Below, piece after piece: positions 33,668 through 43,645 of a stretch of 64,000 nt of DNA (the stretch's first letter is position 1; every line of letters starts with the position of its first letter). The notes beneath the pieces were generated by a model. It worked only from the letters and a program-made list of their open reading frames with translations, was not told the origin of the DNA and did no database searches. The stretch covers positions 62,001 through 126,000 of the forward strand of contig NZ_PQCF01000007.1 in assembly GCF_002964765.1 (NCBI RefSeq), in the 5' to 3' direction. The position numbers and the translations under genes are program-made. This stretch comes from Pseudoalteromonas sp. T1lg88. GTDB taxonomy: Bacteria > Pseudomonadota > Gammaproteobacteria > Enterobacterales > Alteromonadaceae.

Positions 33668-34936
33668 ATGGATATTATTTCGTCCTACGGTACCCTGTTA
33701 GTGCTTGTTGCCGCAGCGGTAGGTTTCTTCATGGCTTATGGTATCGGTGCAAACGATGTAGCCAACGCCATGGGTACTTCTGTGGGCTCTAAAGCCCTAA
33801 CGATCAAACAAGCAATCGTCATTGCGATGATTTTCGAATTTGCCGGTGCCTACTTGGCTGGCGGTGAAGTAACATCAACGATCCGTAAAGGTATTATTGA
33901 TGCCGCCCCATTTGCTGATATCCCTGAACTTATGGTTCTGGGTATGATTGCCGCGCTCTTTGCTGCGGGTAGCTGGTTATTAATTGCCTCTTTCCTGGGC
34001 TGGCCTGTTTCAACAACTCACTCAATCATTGGCGCCATCATAGGTTTTGCCCTGGTTGCCGTGGGTAGTGAAGCGATTCAGTGGACTAAGGTTGCAGGCA
34101 TAGTCGGTAGCTGGATTGTCACCCCGGCGATCTCTGGTTTTATCGCTTATCTTATCTTTATGAGCGCGCAAAAGCTGATTTTCGATACCGAAAAGCCGCT
34201 TGAGAATGCCAAGCGTTTCGTGCCTATGTATATGGGTCTTGCCGGTTTCGTAATGTCTCTTGTGACTATCAAAAAAGGCTTAAAGCACATAGGCATTAAC
34301 TTGGGTGCAGTGGAAGGTTATATGCTTTCTATCGGTATCGCCGTTGTTATTGCCATTATCGGTAAAATCGTTATTCAACGTATGAAGATGGACCCTAAAG
34401 CCGACAAGAAAATGCAGTTCAACAACGTTGAAAAAGTGTTTGCGGTATTAATGGTTCTGACCGCCTGTTGTATGGCCTTTGCCCACGGTTCAAACGATGT
34501 AGCTAACGCCATCGGTCCACTTGCTGCGGTAGTAAACATTGTTGAGAACAATGGTGAAATCGCTAAGAAAGCGGCGCTGGCCTGGTGGATTCTACCTCTT
34601 GGTGGTATTGGTATCGTTGTTGGTCTTGCGCTACTAGGTAAGAAAGTAATTAAAACTATCGGTGAAGGTATCACTCACCTAACGCCTAGCCGTGGTTTTG
34701 CTGCCGAGCTTGCCGCTGCTTCTACCGTTGTTATCGCCTCAGGTACAGGTCTGCCTATCTCTACCACGCAAACCTTGGTTGGTGCGGTATTGGGTGTAGG
34801 TATGGCCCGAGGTATTGCCGCGCTGAATATGGGCGTAATAAGAAATATCGTTGTTTCTTGGGTAATTACGTTGCCTGTTGGTGCCGCACTTGCTATTGTA
34901 ATCTTCTACGTATTACGAACAGCATTTGGCGTATAA
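33668..34936 (+). CDS. pit: Low-affinity inorganic phosphate transporter, Pit family
   Basis: The 422-residue membrane protein has about ten helices. The duplicated Pit signature is clear in both halves: GANDVANAMGTSVGSKAL near residue 27 and GSNDVANAIGPLAAV in the second half, along with GWPVSTTHSIIGAIIGFAL and GLPISTTQTLVGAVLGVGMA. It imports metal-phosphate with protons (or sodium). Downstream of its DUF47 partner, it gives the cell constitutive uptake beside the high-affinity Pst system encoded just upstream. Confidence 0.96.
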   Translation: MDIISSYGTLLVLVAAAVGFFMAYGIGANDVANAMGTSVGSKALTIKQAIVIAMIFEFAGAYLAGGEVTSTIRKGIIDAAPFADIPELMVLGMIAALFAAGSWLLIASFLGWPVSTTHSIIGAIIGFALVAVGSEAIQWTKVAGIVGSWIVTPAISGFIAYLIFMSAQKLIFDTEKPLENAKRFVPMYMGLAGFVMSLVTIKKGLKHIGINLGAVEGYMLSIGIAVVIAIIGKIVIQRMKMDPKADKKMQFNNVEKVFAVLMVLTACCMAFAHGSNDVANAIGPLAAVVNIVENNGEIAKKAALAWWILPLGGIGIVVGLALLGKKVIKTIGEGITHLTPSRGFAAELAAASTVVIASGTGLPISTTQTLVGAVLGVGMARGIAALNMGVIRNIVVSWVITLPVGAALAIVIFYVLRTAFGV

Positions 34937-34987
34937 AGCGTAGGCGCTGAGCGCCTGCCACGACTAAACAGTCTTTTAGCTTGAAAA

Positions 34988-35023
34988 GATCTCAACGCCC
35001 CAGGTGTTGGGGTCTTTTTATTT
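34988..35023 (+). terminator. Rho-independent terminator after pit
   Basis: GATCTCAAC (34988-34996) pairs with GTTGGGGTC (35006-35014), nine pairs including two G-U, followed by TTTTTATTT. It lies just before oxyR. Confidence 0.75.
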
Positions 35024-35035
35024 ATGGGCATAAAT

Positions 35036-35950
35036 ATGACGAACCTACCCAGTATTAAGCAGCTTCAGTATCTCTTAGCCGTACACCAGCATCAGCATTT
35101 CGGCCGCGCCGCCAGCGCCTGTTATATAGGTCAGTCGACCTTAAGTAGCGCCATTCAGAACCTTGAGGAGAACCTTGGGGTGCAGCTCATCGAGCGGGAA
35201 AATCGCAGCCTGATGTTTACCGCCATCGGCGAGGAGGTGGTGGAAAAGGCGAAGAAGATCATCGATGACACCATGAGTGTTAAAGAGCTTACTCGCAGTC
35301 ACTTGCATCCACTTAGTGGCTCGCTCACTATTGGCATTATTCCTACTATTGCTAGTTTTGTGGCCGCGCCGCTGCATTGCTATTGTAAGGCCACCTTTAA
35401 AGAGCTGGATCTGGTGCTGGTAGAAGACACCAGTGATAAGTTGCTCGATAAACTCGAGCATGGCCATATAGATATTGCCCTGCTGGCCTTACCTTATGAA
35501 ACCAGCCGTTTTCATACCCAGATCCTCGCTAAAGATAAGTTTTATCTGGTGCATCATAAGGATTACCAGATTGACTCTGAGGTCGATTACAACCTGCTAC
35601 CGGAGCACAGTGTCTTCTTGCTTGAGCGCGAGCACTGTATGACGGGGCATGCCCTGAGTGCCTGTAACCTAGAGCGAGCCAGCTGTATTAACCCTTTTGA
35701 GGCCAGTAACCTACATACCCTGCTTTCCATGGTGGAGTACAAGCTGGGCGTTACCTTCTTACCGCAAATGGCGCTCAATGCCGGGATTTTAGACTCCAAG
35801 CCCTTGCTGGCGGTGAGCTCGGACTCGGATGCCCATCGTGATGTCGGCTTAGTTTGGCGTAAAACCACGGGGCGTATCGGCGACTTCCGTTTGTTCAGTG
35901 AAAAGGTCGGCGAATTCCTTCGCACCTGCTGCACGGTTGGCAGTGAATAA
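35036..35950 (+). CDS. oxyR: OxyR, LysR-family peroxide sensor
   Basis: The protein has 304 residues from the ATG at 35036; an in-frame ATG at 35024 overlaps the pit terminator tail and is less likely, though not excluded. The N-terminal helix-turn-helix is HFGRAASACYIGQSTLSSAI. The redox pair is C201 and C210 in REHCMTGHALSAC, spaced C-x8-C as in E. coli OxyR C199/C208, and LLSMVEYKLGVTFLPQMAL follows. Oxidation by hydrogen peroxide forms the disulfide that activates antioxidant genes. No target gene such as katG or ahpC is adjacent. Confidence 0.93.
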   Translation: MTNLPSIKQLQYLLAVHQHQHFGRAASACYIGQSTLSSAIQNLEENLGVQLIERENRSLMFTAIGEEVVEKAKKIIDDTMSVKELTRSHLHPLSGSLTIGIIPTIASFVAAPLHCYCKATFKELDLVLVEDTSDKLLDKLEHGHIDIALLALPYETSRFHTQILAKDKFYLVHHKDYQIDSEVDYNLLPEHSVFLLEREHCMTGHALSACNLERASCINPFEASNLHTLLSMVEYKLGVTFLPQMALNAGILDSKPLLAVSSDSDAHRDVGLVWRKTTGRIGDFRLFSEKVGEFLRTCCTVGSE

Positions 35951-35962
35951 ATGTCTTGTTGA

Positions 35963-35987
35963 AAGCGGCTTAGGCCGCTTTTTTTAT
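35963..35987 (+). terminator. Rho-independent terminator after oxyR
   Basis: AAGCGGC / GCCGCTT with a TTAG loop region and seven T residues. Confidence 0.9.
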
Positions 35988-36006
35988 AAATAAATTTAAT
36001 TTTTCC

Positions 36007-36034
36007 AAACTTTTTCCCACTGCCTTGCAACTAA
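36007..36034 (+). promoter_or_regulatory. Candidate ECF-sigma promoter of the second sigma locus
   Basis: AAACTT (36007-36012) and AACTAA (36029-36034), 16 bp apart, resemble an ECF -35/-10 pair (GAACTT-N16-TCTAA). The AAAC to CTAA distance is 24 bases, against 25 at the other sigma locus at 4.9 kb. It lies 33 bases before the likely sigma start, consistent with autoregulation. Confidence 0.45.
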
Positions 36035-36067
36035 CCTAATAACACAATCAATTGATTGCTTAATTAC

Positions 36068-36618
36068 GTGATTTTTAACTCAGAACAACGGCTAATAACA
36101 AAAGCACAAAGCGGCAGCAATAAAGCCTGGCTGACCCTGGTGAAACGCCATGAGAAAAGGCTGTATAACCAGTGTCTAAGGTTGCTTCAGCACCCGGACG
36201 ATGCCCTGGATGTGATGCAGGAAACCTTTATCAGTGCCTATCAGGGTTTGGGTCAGTTTAATGGCCAAAGTCAGTTGATACCTGGTTGTTTCGTATCGCC
36301 TATAACAAGTCGGCGGAGCATTTTCGCCGCCACCGCCAGCATCAGAGCCTGGATGAGGTGGCAGAGCCAAGCAGTAATGTCTTGCATATGGAGCGCCCCT
36401 TAATGCAGGCGCAACAAAATCAGCGGCTGTTAGCCGAGCTTGCCAGGTTACCCTTTGAGCAAAGGGTGGTGGTGGAGATGAAATTCTTCCAACACTGCAC
36501 CTTTGAAGAAATTGCGCAGCAGCTGGAGGTATCGGCCAATACGGTAAAAACACGTTTGTATGCGGCTTTGGGTCGATTAAAACCGCAATTGGAGGTTCAT
36601 GATGGCCAAACAAAATAA
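36068..36618 (+). pseudogene. ECF sigma factor gene with a one-base frameshift
   Basis: The first frame (GTG at 36068, or TTG at 36056) encodes sigma region 2 (KAWLTLVKRHEKRLYNQCLRL, ALDVMQETFISAYQGL, FNGQSQ). The match then stops and resumes in another frame from about 36276 (TWLFRIAYNKSAEHFRRHRQ), continuing through region 4 (ARLPFEQRVVVEMKFFQHCT, EEIAQQLEVSANTVKTRLYAALGRLK) to a stop at 36618. In the family, FNGQSQ is followed by F-x-TWLFRIA, so one base is missing in CAGTTGATACC near 36273-36276. Either the gene is inactive or the base was lost in sequencing. I see no clear slippery site for programmed frameshifting. Downstream partner genes are intact. Confidence 0.85.
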
Positions 36619-37207
36619 TCTTGAAGCGCTTTTTGACAGAGCTTTAGATGGCGAGCAGTTGAGTGCGGATGAAATGGCGGCGCTGAGCGGCGATCCTGTG
36701 TTTGGCCCCATGCTTAAACAGGCCGAATATTGGCAAGGGGCTGCCGAGCAGTTTGCTGCGCAGAATGTCCCTCAAAGCTGGCAAGCTGAGCGATTATTTC
36801 CATCAACGCCGGCCTCAAGCCAGTATTTTCCCTGGGTAGCTGCGAGCATTATGAGCTTTGCCATGCTCTTTGGCGGTTACCAGGTGTATGGCACTAATCA
36901 GCAGCTGGTGGCGCAAATTCAACAGCAAGAGCAAACCTTAGCCGAGCAAAAACAGCAGATGCAGCAATTGAGCGAGGCCTTGGTGGCACAGTCGCAGTGG
37001 CAAAAGGAAGCCTTAGCGGATATAGCCACACAAACTGTGGATATCGCCCGCAGTGAGCGCCAGGATGCGATGGCGACTCTGGTCGATTACATCAATACCC
37101 AGCGCGCCCAGGATAATGCTTATTTGCGCATGCAGCTCAATGATATTGCTGAACAAATTGAACAACAGCCGCCTTATAGCACGGCTTACAACACAGAGAG
37201 TCAATGA
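36602..37207 (+). CDS. Probable membrane anti-sigma factor with coiled coil
   Basis: The protein is about 201 residues; ATG at 36602 with GGAGG six bases upstream (ATG at 36599 is possible). The N-terminal cytoplasmic part (NNLEALFDRALDGEQLSADEMAAL) is followed by a membrane helix (about 78-96, FPWVAASIMSFAMLFGGYQV). A Gln-rich coiled coil (QLVAQIQQQEQTLAEQKQQM) forms the periplasmic part. It overlaps the end of the frameshifted ECF sigma gene, the usual arrangement for a cognate anti-sigma factor. If the sigma gene is truly broken, this protein has lost its partner. Confidence 0.75.
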   Translation: MAKQNNLEALFDRALDGEQLSADEMAALSGDPVFGPMLKQAEYWQGAAEQFAAQNVPQSWQAERLFPSTPASSQYFPWVAASIMSFAMLFGGYQVYGTNQQLVAQIQQQEQTLAEQKQQMQQLSEALVAQSQWQKEALADIATQTVDIARSERQDAMATLVDYINTQRAQDNAYLRMQLNDIAEQIEQQPPYSTAYNTESQ

Positions 37208-38088
37208 TGAAAAAGTACTTTATAGCAAGCGCTGTGGCGCTAGGTGTGGCTTCCTTTACTAATGTTGCGCAAGCCGGTGAGTTTGACCAGGTGCAGCGCC
37301 AAATTGGCATAGTGGAAAATATTCTGAGCACGGCGTTAAAGCAGGATCTAGAGCGTCAATCGGTGCAGGTTTCCAGTACCTATTTGGCCGACCAGGGGGT
37401 GCTGTATCGAATTCGTCTGGATAATCATTTTGTCTTTGTAACCGAATTTGATGATATGCCCTTGCCGCCGCTGCCGCCTGAGGCCGTGATCACCGCAGAT
37501 TCGGTGACCATGAATGATGGCCATATGGAATTTGTAAATGGTGAGGTCGTAGGTACAGAGTCCAAGGAAATCATTATTGAGTTGGAAGATATTCGTGAGC
37601 AATCGGAGCAAATGCGTGCCAGCGCTGAGCAGCAGAGGGAATTGCGGCATCGTCTTCGCGAGCTTAACCGCGAGCAAAGGGAAGTGAGAATCCAATCCAA
37701 GCTTCAGGATGACAATAAGGAGCTCACCGAGCAATTGCAGAAAATAGAGCGTGAAATCGTCAAGTTGCGCGAGGAAAAAGACACGCTCGATGCCAAAAAC
37801 AAGGTGCTGGTCAAAGAAGTAAAGGTGAAACGTTTAAAGCAAAAGGAAAAGCAACAACAAGAGCAGCAGGAGCAATTACAAAAAGCACTCACCAGTGTAG
37901 CCCGCAGTCTCTGCGATTATGGTGTCGGGATGCGTGATATCAGTGATGAGCAATTTGTAAATGTGCAATTTAGTCAGGCGCGTAATAAGCATATGGCGGT
38001 GTTTAAAAAATCGGATATCAACCGTTGCGTAAGTGGCAAGCTGGATCATAAAGACTTGCTAAGCAGAGCGAAGCAATACGCTTTATAG
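37204..38088 (+). CDS. Periplasmic coiled-coil protein of unknown function
   Basis: The 294-residue protein has a signal peptide (about 25 residues, ending VAQA). It then has a globular part (26-110, with FVFVTEFDDMPLPPLPPEA), a long charged coiled coil (about 125-235, heavy in Glu, Lys, Arg and Gln) and a short C-terminal domain with two cysteines (SLCDYGVGM and NRCVSG). The start overlaps the anti-sigma stop as ATGA, so the genes are translationally coupled. Its place matches that of the DUF4097 protein in the other ECF operon, suggesting an envelope function under sigma control. I do not recognise the family. Confidence 0.7.
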   Translation: MMKKYFIASAVALGVASFTNVAQAGEFDQVQRQIGIVENILSTALKQDLERQSVQVSSTYLADQGVLYRIRLDNHFVFVTEFDDMPLPPLPPEAVITADSVTMNDGHMEFVNGEVVGTESKEIIIELEDIREQSEQMRASAEQQRELRHRLRELNREQREVRIQSKLQDDNKELTEQLQKIEREIVKLREEKDTLDAKNKVLVKEVKVKRLKQKEKQQQEQQEQLQKALTSVARSLCDYGVGMRDISDEQFVNVQFSQARNKHMAVFKKSDINRCVSGKLDHKDLLSRAKQYAL

Positions 38089-38145
38089 CAGGCGGGTATG
38101 AGTTGCACACATCAATGATGTACACCCAGACTCAGTACCAAGCTT

Positions 38146-38177
38146 AACACCCTGTAGTGCACTACAGGGTTGTTTTT
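38146..38177. terminator. Terminator between convergent genes
   Basis: CCCTGTAGTG (38150-38159) and CACTACAGGG (38160-38169) form a perfect 20-bp palindrome, followed on the forward strand by TTGTTTTTG. It ends the sigma/anti-sigma/coiled-coil operon. The stop codon of the small reverse-strand gene lies inside it. Confidence 0.75.
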
Positions 38178-38365
38178 GAGCCAAACTGATGTTTTTCCAG
38201 CGCTGGTAGAAACAGCAGGTACACCCAGATCACTAAATTAAAGTAGGGCACCAGACCCAAGGCCAGAAAGAGCTTAACCGGATAGCCTTTACGTTTGGCA
38301 TGCATATAACATTGCCCAGCTATAAAGAGGTTGACGCACAAAAGTAGAGTAACTAAAAAAAACAT
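38162..38365 (-). CDS. Small two-helix membrane protein
   Basis: The protein has 67 residues from the ATG at 38365, which has AAGGA eight bases upstream; the open frame extends to 38452 but without a good start. It has two membrane helices (MFFLVTLLLCVNLFIAG and LFLALGLVPYFNLVIWVYLLF) joined by a basic loop (HAKRKGYP). I do not recognise it. The clear ribosome binding site and helix pattern support a real gene. It has no obvious partner. Confidence 0.5.
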   Translation of the reverse strand: MFFLVTLLLCVNLFIAGQCYMHAKRKGYPVKLFLALGLVPYFNLVIWVYLLFLPALEKHQFGSKTTL

Positions 38366-38833
38366 GCCGATTTCCTTTATTTGTAGTCTTCCACACCCCT
38401 GAACACAGGCGGTGACGCGGAGTTCCTGAACCAGTAACCTGGTTTGCCACATTCCATTGTTGGGCCATTATTAGTTTTTTTGTTGTGCCACCTTAGTTGG
38501 CACGGGTAGCGCATTTATACCAATTGCTATTAGCCGTCTTGCTTGTATCTTTGGCAAAGGCACAGATAAGCTCAGACAGACCATGAACTATTCAGTATAG
38601 ACAAGCAGTTGCAGAGCAAAAGTCACGCTAGTTAAAAAACAATCAACTTGTGGTTAGTTTGATGTTTTTGCAGCAAATATTTTTTGATTTTCTTCGGGGT
38701 ATCAAGCGGTCACCCTTTTATGGCAGAACTCTAGTCTGTAGCGAATCCAAAGCTCGGGCTGGTTAGTGTGCTTGATTTCGGATTGGGGAATCACTAGACT
38801 TGGCGCGATTTTCAGCACCCTGGAGAGCCCGAC
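38366..38833. other. Intergenic region upstream of queA
   Basis: This stretch of about 470 bases lies between a small reverse-strand gene and queA. It must hold the promoters of both. I see no strong -35/-10 pair, repeat or hairpin and no supported gene. Confidence 0.5.
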
Positions 38834-39871
38834 ATGCGTGTGGCCGATTTTAGTTTTGATTTACCCGAAGAGTTAATTGCCCGTTTTCCACAAAAGGAGC
38901 GCAGCCAAAGCCGCTTGCTTAAGGTGGATGGTAACAGCGGTGCGACCTCTCATCATATTTTCAAAGACATTATCGACTTTATCGAGCCTGGCGATCTTTT
39001 GGTGTTTAACAATACCAAGGTGATCCCGGCGCGCATGCACGGCAATAAGGCTTCCGGCGGTAAGGTGGAAGTGCTAGTTGAGCGCGTATTGGATGATAAG
39101 CGGGTTTTAGCTCATGTACGCTCGAGCAAGTCACCTAAGCCTGGCACCATGCTGCTCCTTGAAGGCAAAGCAGAAATGGAAATGCTTGGCCGTCAGGGTG
39201 AGTTATTCGAACTGGAATTAAAAGGCGAGGGTTCGGTGCTGGAGACCCTGGAACAAATTGGTCATATGCCTTTGCCGCCTTATATCGACCGTCCGGATAA
39301 CGACGAAGATAAACAGCGTTATCAGACCGTTTACGGTGAAAAACCCGGTGCCGTGGCGGCGCCGACCGCTGGCTTGCACTTTGATGAAGCCCTGATGCAG
39401 CAGCTAAAAGACAAGAATGTTGAGATGGCCTTTGTCACCCTGCATGTGGGAGCTGGCACCTTTCAGCCGGTGCGCGTAGAGAGCGTTACCGATCACCATA
39501 TGCACTCGGAATACATTGAAGTGCCAGAAGAGGTGGTGGCCGCAGTGCAGGCCGCTAAAGCGCGTGGCGGTCGAGTTATCGCCGTAGGTACAACCTCGGT
39601 GCGTTCTTTGGAGTCGGCAGCGAAAATCGGTGGCGGCGAGCTTAAAAGCTACTTTGGCGACACGGATATCTTTATCTTCCCCGGCTACCAGTTCAATGTG
39701 GTCGATGCCATGATCACCAACTTTCACTTGCCAGAGTCCACCCTGATCATGCTGGTCAGCGCCTTCTCGGGGCAAACGCATATTATGGATGCCTACCACG
39801 AGGCCATCAAAGAGCGTTATCGCTTTTTCAGTTATGGCGATGCCATGTTCTTAACCAAGCAAACAAGTTAG
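38834..39871 (+). CDS. queA: S-adenosylmethionine:tRNA ribosyltransferase-isomerase
   Basis: The 345-residue protein matches QueA over its full length: [95 protein letters not shown] and [17 protein letters not shown]. It transfers and isomerises the ribosyl part of SAM onto preQ1-modified tRNA to give epoxyqueuosine, acting after Tgt. queA and tgt are adjacent as usual, but here a 346-base gap with palindromic repeats separates them. Confidence 0.97.
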   Translation: MRVADFSFDLPEELIARFPQKERSQSRLLKVDGNSGATSHHIFKDIIDFIEPGDLLVFNNTKVIPARMHGNKASGGKVEVLVERVLDDKRVLAHVRSSKSPKPGTMLLLEGKAEMEMLGRQGELFELELKGEGSVLETLEQIGHMPLPPYIDRPDNDEDKQRYQTVYGEKPGAVAAPTAGLHFDEALMQQLKDKNVEMAFVTLHVGAGTFQPVRVESVTDHHMHSEYIEVPEEVVAAVQAAKARGGRVIAVGTTSVRSLESAAKIGGGELKSYFGDTDIFIFPGYQFNVVDAMITNFHLPESTLIMLVSAFSGQTHIMDAYHEAIKERYRFFSYGDAMFLTKQTS

Positions 39872-39890
39872 CTCTAGGTCTTTCACTCCT

Positions 39891-40048
39891 TGCAGGTCGG
39901 GCTTTTAGCCCGACAAGTATGCAAAACTGTCACCTTGTCGGCCTAAAGGCCGACCTACAAACATACACCCCTTGCTGCCTGTAGGTCGGGCTTTCAGCCC
40001 GACAAATATGCACAACTGCCACCATGTCGGCCTAAAGGCCAACCTACA
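39891..40048. repeat. Tandem pair of palindromic GTAGGTCGG repeat units (BIME-like)
   Basis: Two copies of a 70-base unit start at 39891 and 39980 (period 89). Each holds two hairpins in opposite orientation: GTCGGGCT...AGCCCGAC, a short spacer with GCA(A/C)AACTG, then GTCGGCCT AAA GGCC(G/A)AC, ending CCTACAA. The loops differ slightly (TTTT and TTTC) while the stems pair, and one arm of unit 2 has a mismatch. It fills most of the 346 bases between queA and tgt; the rest shows nothing clear apart from the tgt leader. Confidence 0.88.
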
Positions 40049-40139
40049 AAACGCGAAGCTGCGAGCATAACCTAACCCACCCCCCTTTTATTTTTTCGAT
40101 TTGCCCCAATTCATAGTATTGCCGTGCCAAAAAAGGTAG

Positions 40140-41342
<1,203 letters not shown>

Positions 41343-41348
41343 CTGCTG

Positions 41349-41365
41349 GCCCGCCTTGTGCGGGC
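41349..41365 (+). terminator. Hairpin after tgt (weak terminator or attenuator)
   Basis: GCCCGC / GCGGGC around CTTGT, immediately after the tgt stop. No T tract follows, so it is at most a partial terminator, and transcription may read into yajC. Confidence 0.4.
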
Positions 41366-41421
41366 TTGCGTATAAATTAAGACATTAAAATTAATAGTTA
41401 CATACTGAAGGGGAACACCTG

Positions 41422-41760
41422 ATGAGTTTATTTATTGCTAACGCTCATGCCAGCACAGCTGGTGCCGCACCTGCTGGTGGCGGTTATGAAATGCTAATCA
41501 TGCTGGCCATTTTCGGCTTGGTATTTTATTTCCTGATCTACCGTCCACAGGCTAAGCGTGTAAAAGAGCATAAGAGCCTGATGAGCGCCCTAGCCAAGGG
41601 TGATGAAGTCCTTACTCAAGGCGGCCTAGTGGGTAAAATCACTAAGGTAACCGAAGACAAAGACTTCGTAACCATCGCCTTAAACGACCAAGCTGAAGTG
41701 ACTGTACAGAAAGCCTCAATTTCTGCAGTGCTACCTAAAGGCACCATGAAGTCACTATAA
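41422..41760 (+). CDS. yajC: Preprotein translocase subunit YajC
   Basis: The 112-residue protein has one membrane helix (about 24-43, [21 protein letters not shown]) followed by the conserved [33 protein letters not shown] segment. YajC associates with SecDF and the SecYEG channel. It directly precedes secD (13 bases), as in most proteobacteria. The start has AAGGGG upstream. Confidence 0.96.
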   Translation: MSLFIANAHASTAGAAPAGGGYEMLIMLAIFGLVFYFLIYRPQAKRVKEHKSLMSALAKGDEVLTQGGLVGKITKVTEDKDFVTIALNDQAEVTVQKASISAVLPKGTMKSL

Positions 41761-41773
41761 AAAGGAAAGATAC

Positions 41774-43633
41774 GTGTTAAATAAGTATCCTTTATGGAAG
41801 TATTTACTCGTGCTTTTAGTGCTTGCGGTAGGGGTGCTATATGCCACCCCTAACATCTATGGTCGCGACCCTGCCATTCAGGTAACGGGCGCCAAAGGTG
41901 CCGACGCAGACCTAAGCGCACTAGATACGGTAAATACCATCCTTAGCGAAAATAAAATTGAATCCAAATCGAGCAAGCTCGAAGACGGGCAGATCCTGGT
42001 TCGCTTTAAGAACGTAGAAGAACAACTAAAAGCTCAGGACATCTTGCGCGACAACTTAAGTGAAGACTACATCTCAGCCATTAATATGGCGCCGGCACAG
42101 CCCGAGTGGTTGAAGTCGATTGGTGGTAATCCAATGAAGCTGGGTCTTGACTTAAGTGGTGGTGTGCATTTCACCATGGAAGTTGACATGGTGACCGCAA
42201 TGGACAATGCACTGAACCAGATGGAACAGGACTTCCGCTCGGATTTACGTGAAGAAAAGTTACGTTATCGTACCATTCGTCGTGTTGCTGGCAGCGACTC
42301 GGTGCAGGTAGTTATGCGCAGCGAAGAAGATAAAGGCGCGGCGGAGAAATTCCTGCAAGGCCGTTATCAGGGCTATATGTTTAGCGACGATAGCAACAAC
42401 GACAGCGGTTTTGTGGTAACCATGAGCGAGCTGCGTATCAAAGAGCTGCGCGATTACGCCATCAAGCAAAACGAAACCATTATTCGTAACCGTATTAACC
42501 AAATCGGTGTGGCCGAGCCAAACGTACAACGCCAAGGTGCTGAGCGCATTATTGTCCAGCTTCCGGGCGTACAAGACACGGCGCGCGCCAAAGAAATCCT
42601 GGGTGCTACGGCTACCCTTGAGTTCCGCGAAGTGGATCAAGATGCCGATCCAGGCCTTGCCATGCAGGGTCGTGTGCCGCCGGGCACAGAGATCATCATG
42701 GATCGTACGGGTCGTCCCGTAGTGCTTAAAAAGCGCGTGATCTTAGAAGGGAGCCATATTACCGGTGCACAATCGAGCCTGGATGAATACCAGCGTCCGC
42801 AGGTAAACATCTCGCTTGATTCCAAAGGCGGCGCCAAGATGGATGCCTTTACTAAACGCGCTATTGGCAAACCTATGGCCACGGTATTTATTGAGTACAA
42901 GCCATCCGGTGAAGTGGATGCCAATGGTAAAGCCCTGCCGCCGATCAAGGTGGAAGAGGTTATCAACGTGGCTACCATCCAGGCGCGTTTAAACCGCAGC
43001 TTCCGTATTACCGGTCTTGATAGCCCGGCTGAAGCTCATAACCTAAGCTTGCTGCTTCGCGCTGGTGCCCTGGTTGCACCGATTCAAATCGTTGAAGAGC
43101 GTACTGTGGGTCCAAGCCTGGGTCAGGAAAACATCGAAGCGGGTATGACAGCGGTTGTGCTTGGTTTTGCCTTTGTGCTTGCCTTTATGTTGCTGTACTA
43201 CAAGGGTTTCGGCATGGTTGCCAACCTGGCGCTTGCTGCCAACCTGATTATGATTGTCGGTGTTATGTCGATGATCCCTGGCGCCGCTCTGACGTTACCT
43301 GGTATTGCCGGTATCGTACTGACAGTAGGTATGGCGGTTGATGCCAACGTACTTATTTTCGAGCGTATCCGTGAAGAACTGGCCGATGGCCGCAGCCCAC
43401 AGCAGGCGATTCACTTCGGTTACGACAGCGCCTTTAGCACCATATTTGATGCCAATATTACCACCCTGATTGCCGCGGTTATTCTGTTTGCAGTGGGTAC
43501 AGGTCCGATTGCCGGCTTCGCGGTAACTCTAGCCATTGGTATTTTGACATCAATGTTTACAGCCATTGTCGGTACCCGTGCGGTGATCAACCTGATCGTT
43601 GGCGGCAAACGCATTGAAAAGCTGTCGATATAG
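41774..43633 (+). CDS. secD: Protein translocase subunit SecD
   Basis: The 619-residue protein starts at GTG with AAAGGAAA upstream. It has an N-terminal helix ([27 protein letters not shown]), a large periplasmic domain with [16 protein letters not shown] and [22 protein letters not shown], and five C-terminal helices with [14 protein letters not shown] and [18 protein letters not shown]. With SecF it uses the proton gradient to pull secreted proteins through the membrane. Normal length for the family. Confidence 0.98.
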   Translation: MLNKYPLWKYLLVLLVLAVGVLYATPNIYGRDPAIQVTGAKGADADLSALDTVNTILSENKIESKSSKLEDGQILVRFKNVEEQLKAQDILRDNLSEDYISAINMAPAQPEWLKSIGGNPMKLGLDLSGGVHFTMEVDMVTAMDNALNQMEQDFRSDLREEKLRYRTIRRVAGSDSVQVVMRSEEDKGAAEKFLQGRYQGYMFSDDSNNDSGFVVTMSELRIKELRDYAIKQNETIIRNRINQIGVAEPNVQRQGAERIIVQLPGVQDTARAKEILGATATLEFREVDQDADPGLAMQGRVPPGTEIIMDRTGRPVVLKKRVILEGSHITGAQSSLDEYQRPQVNISLDSKGGAKMDAFTKRAIGKPMATVFIEYKPSGEVDANGKALPPIKVEEVINVATIQARLNRSFRITGLDSPAEAHNLSLLLRAGALVAPIQIVEERTVGPSLGQENIEAGMTAVVLGFAFVLAFMLLYYKGFGMVANLALAANLIMIVGVMSMIPGAALTLPGIAGIVLTVGMAVDANVLIFERIREELADGRSPQQAIHFGYDSAFSTIFDANITTLIAAVILFAVGTGPIAGFAVTLAIGILTSMFTAIVGTRAVINLIVGGKRIEKLSI

Positions 43634-43645
43634 GAGCAACTAAGC

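Noticed and set aside
36240..36300. Programmed -1 ribosomal frameshift in the second ECF sigma gene
   Set aside because: No heptameric slippery site or following strong hairpin at the break, and the missing base falls inside a conserved motif, which fits a deletion or sequencing error better.
39891..40048. CRISPR-like repeats
   Set aside because: Units are palindromic pairs with only two copies and a conserved spacer, and no cas genes are nearby; they belong to the REP family.
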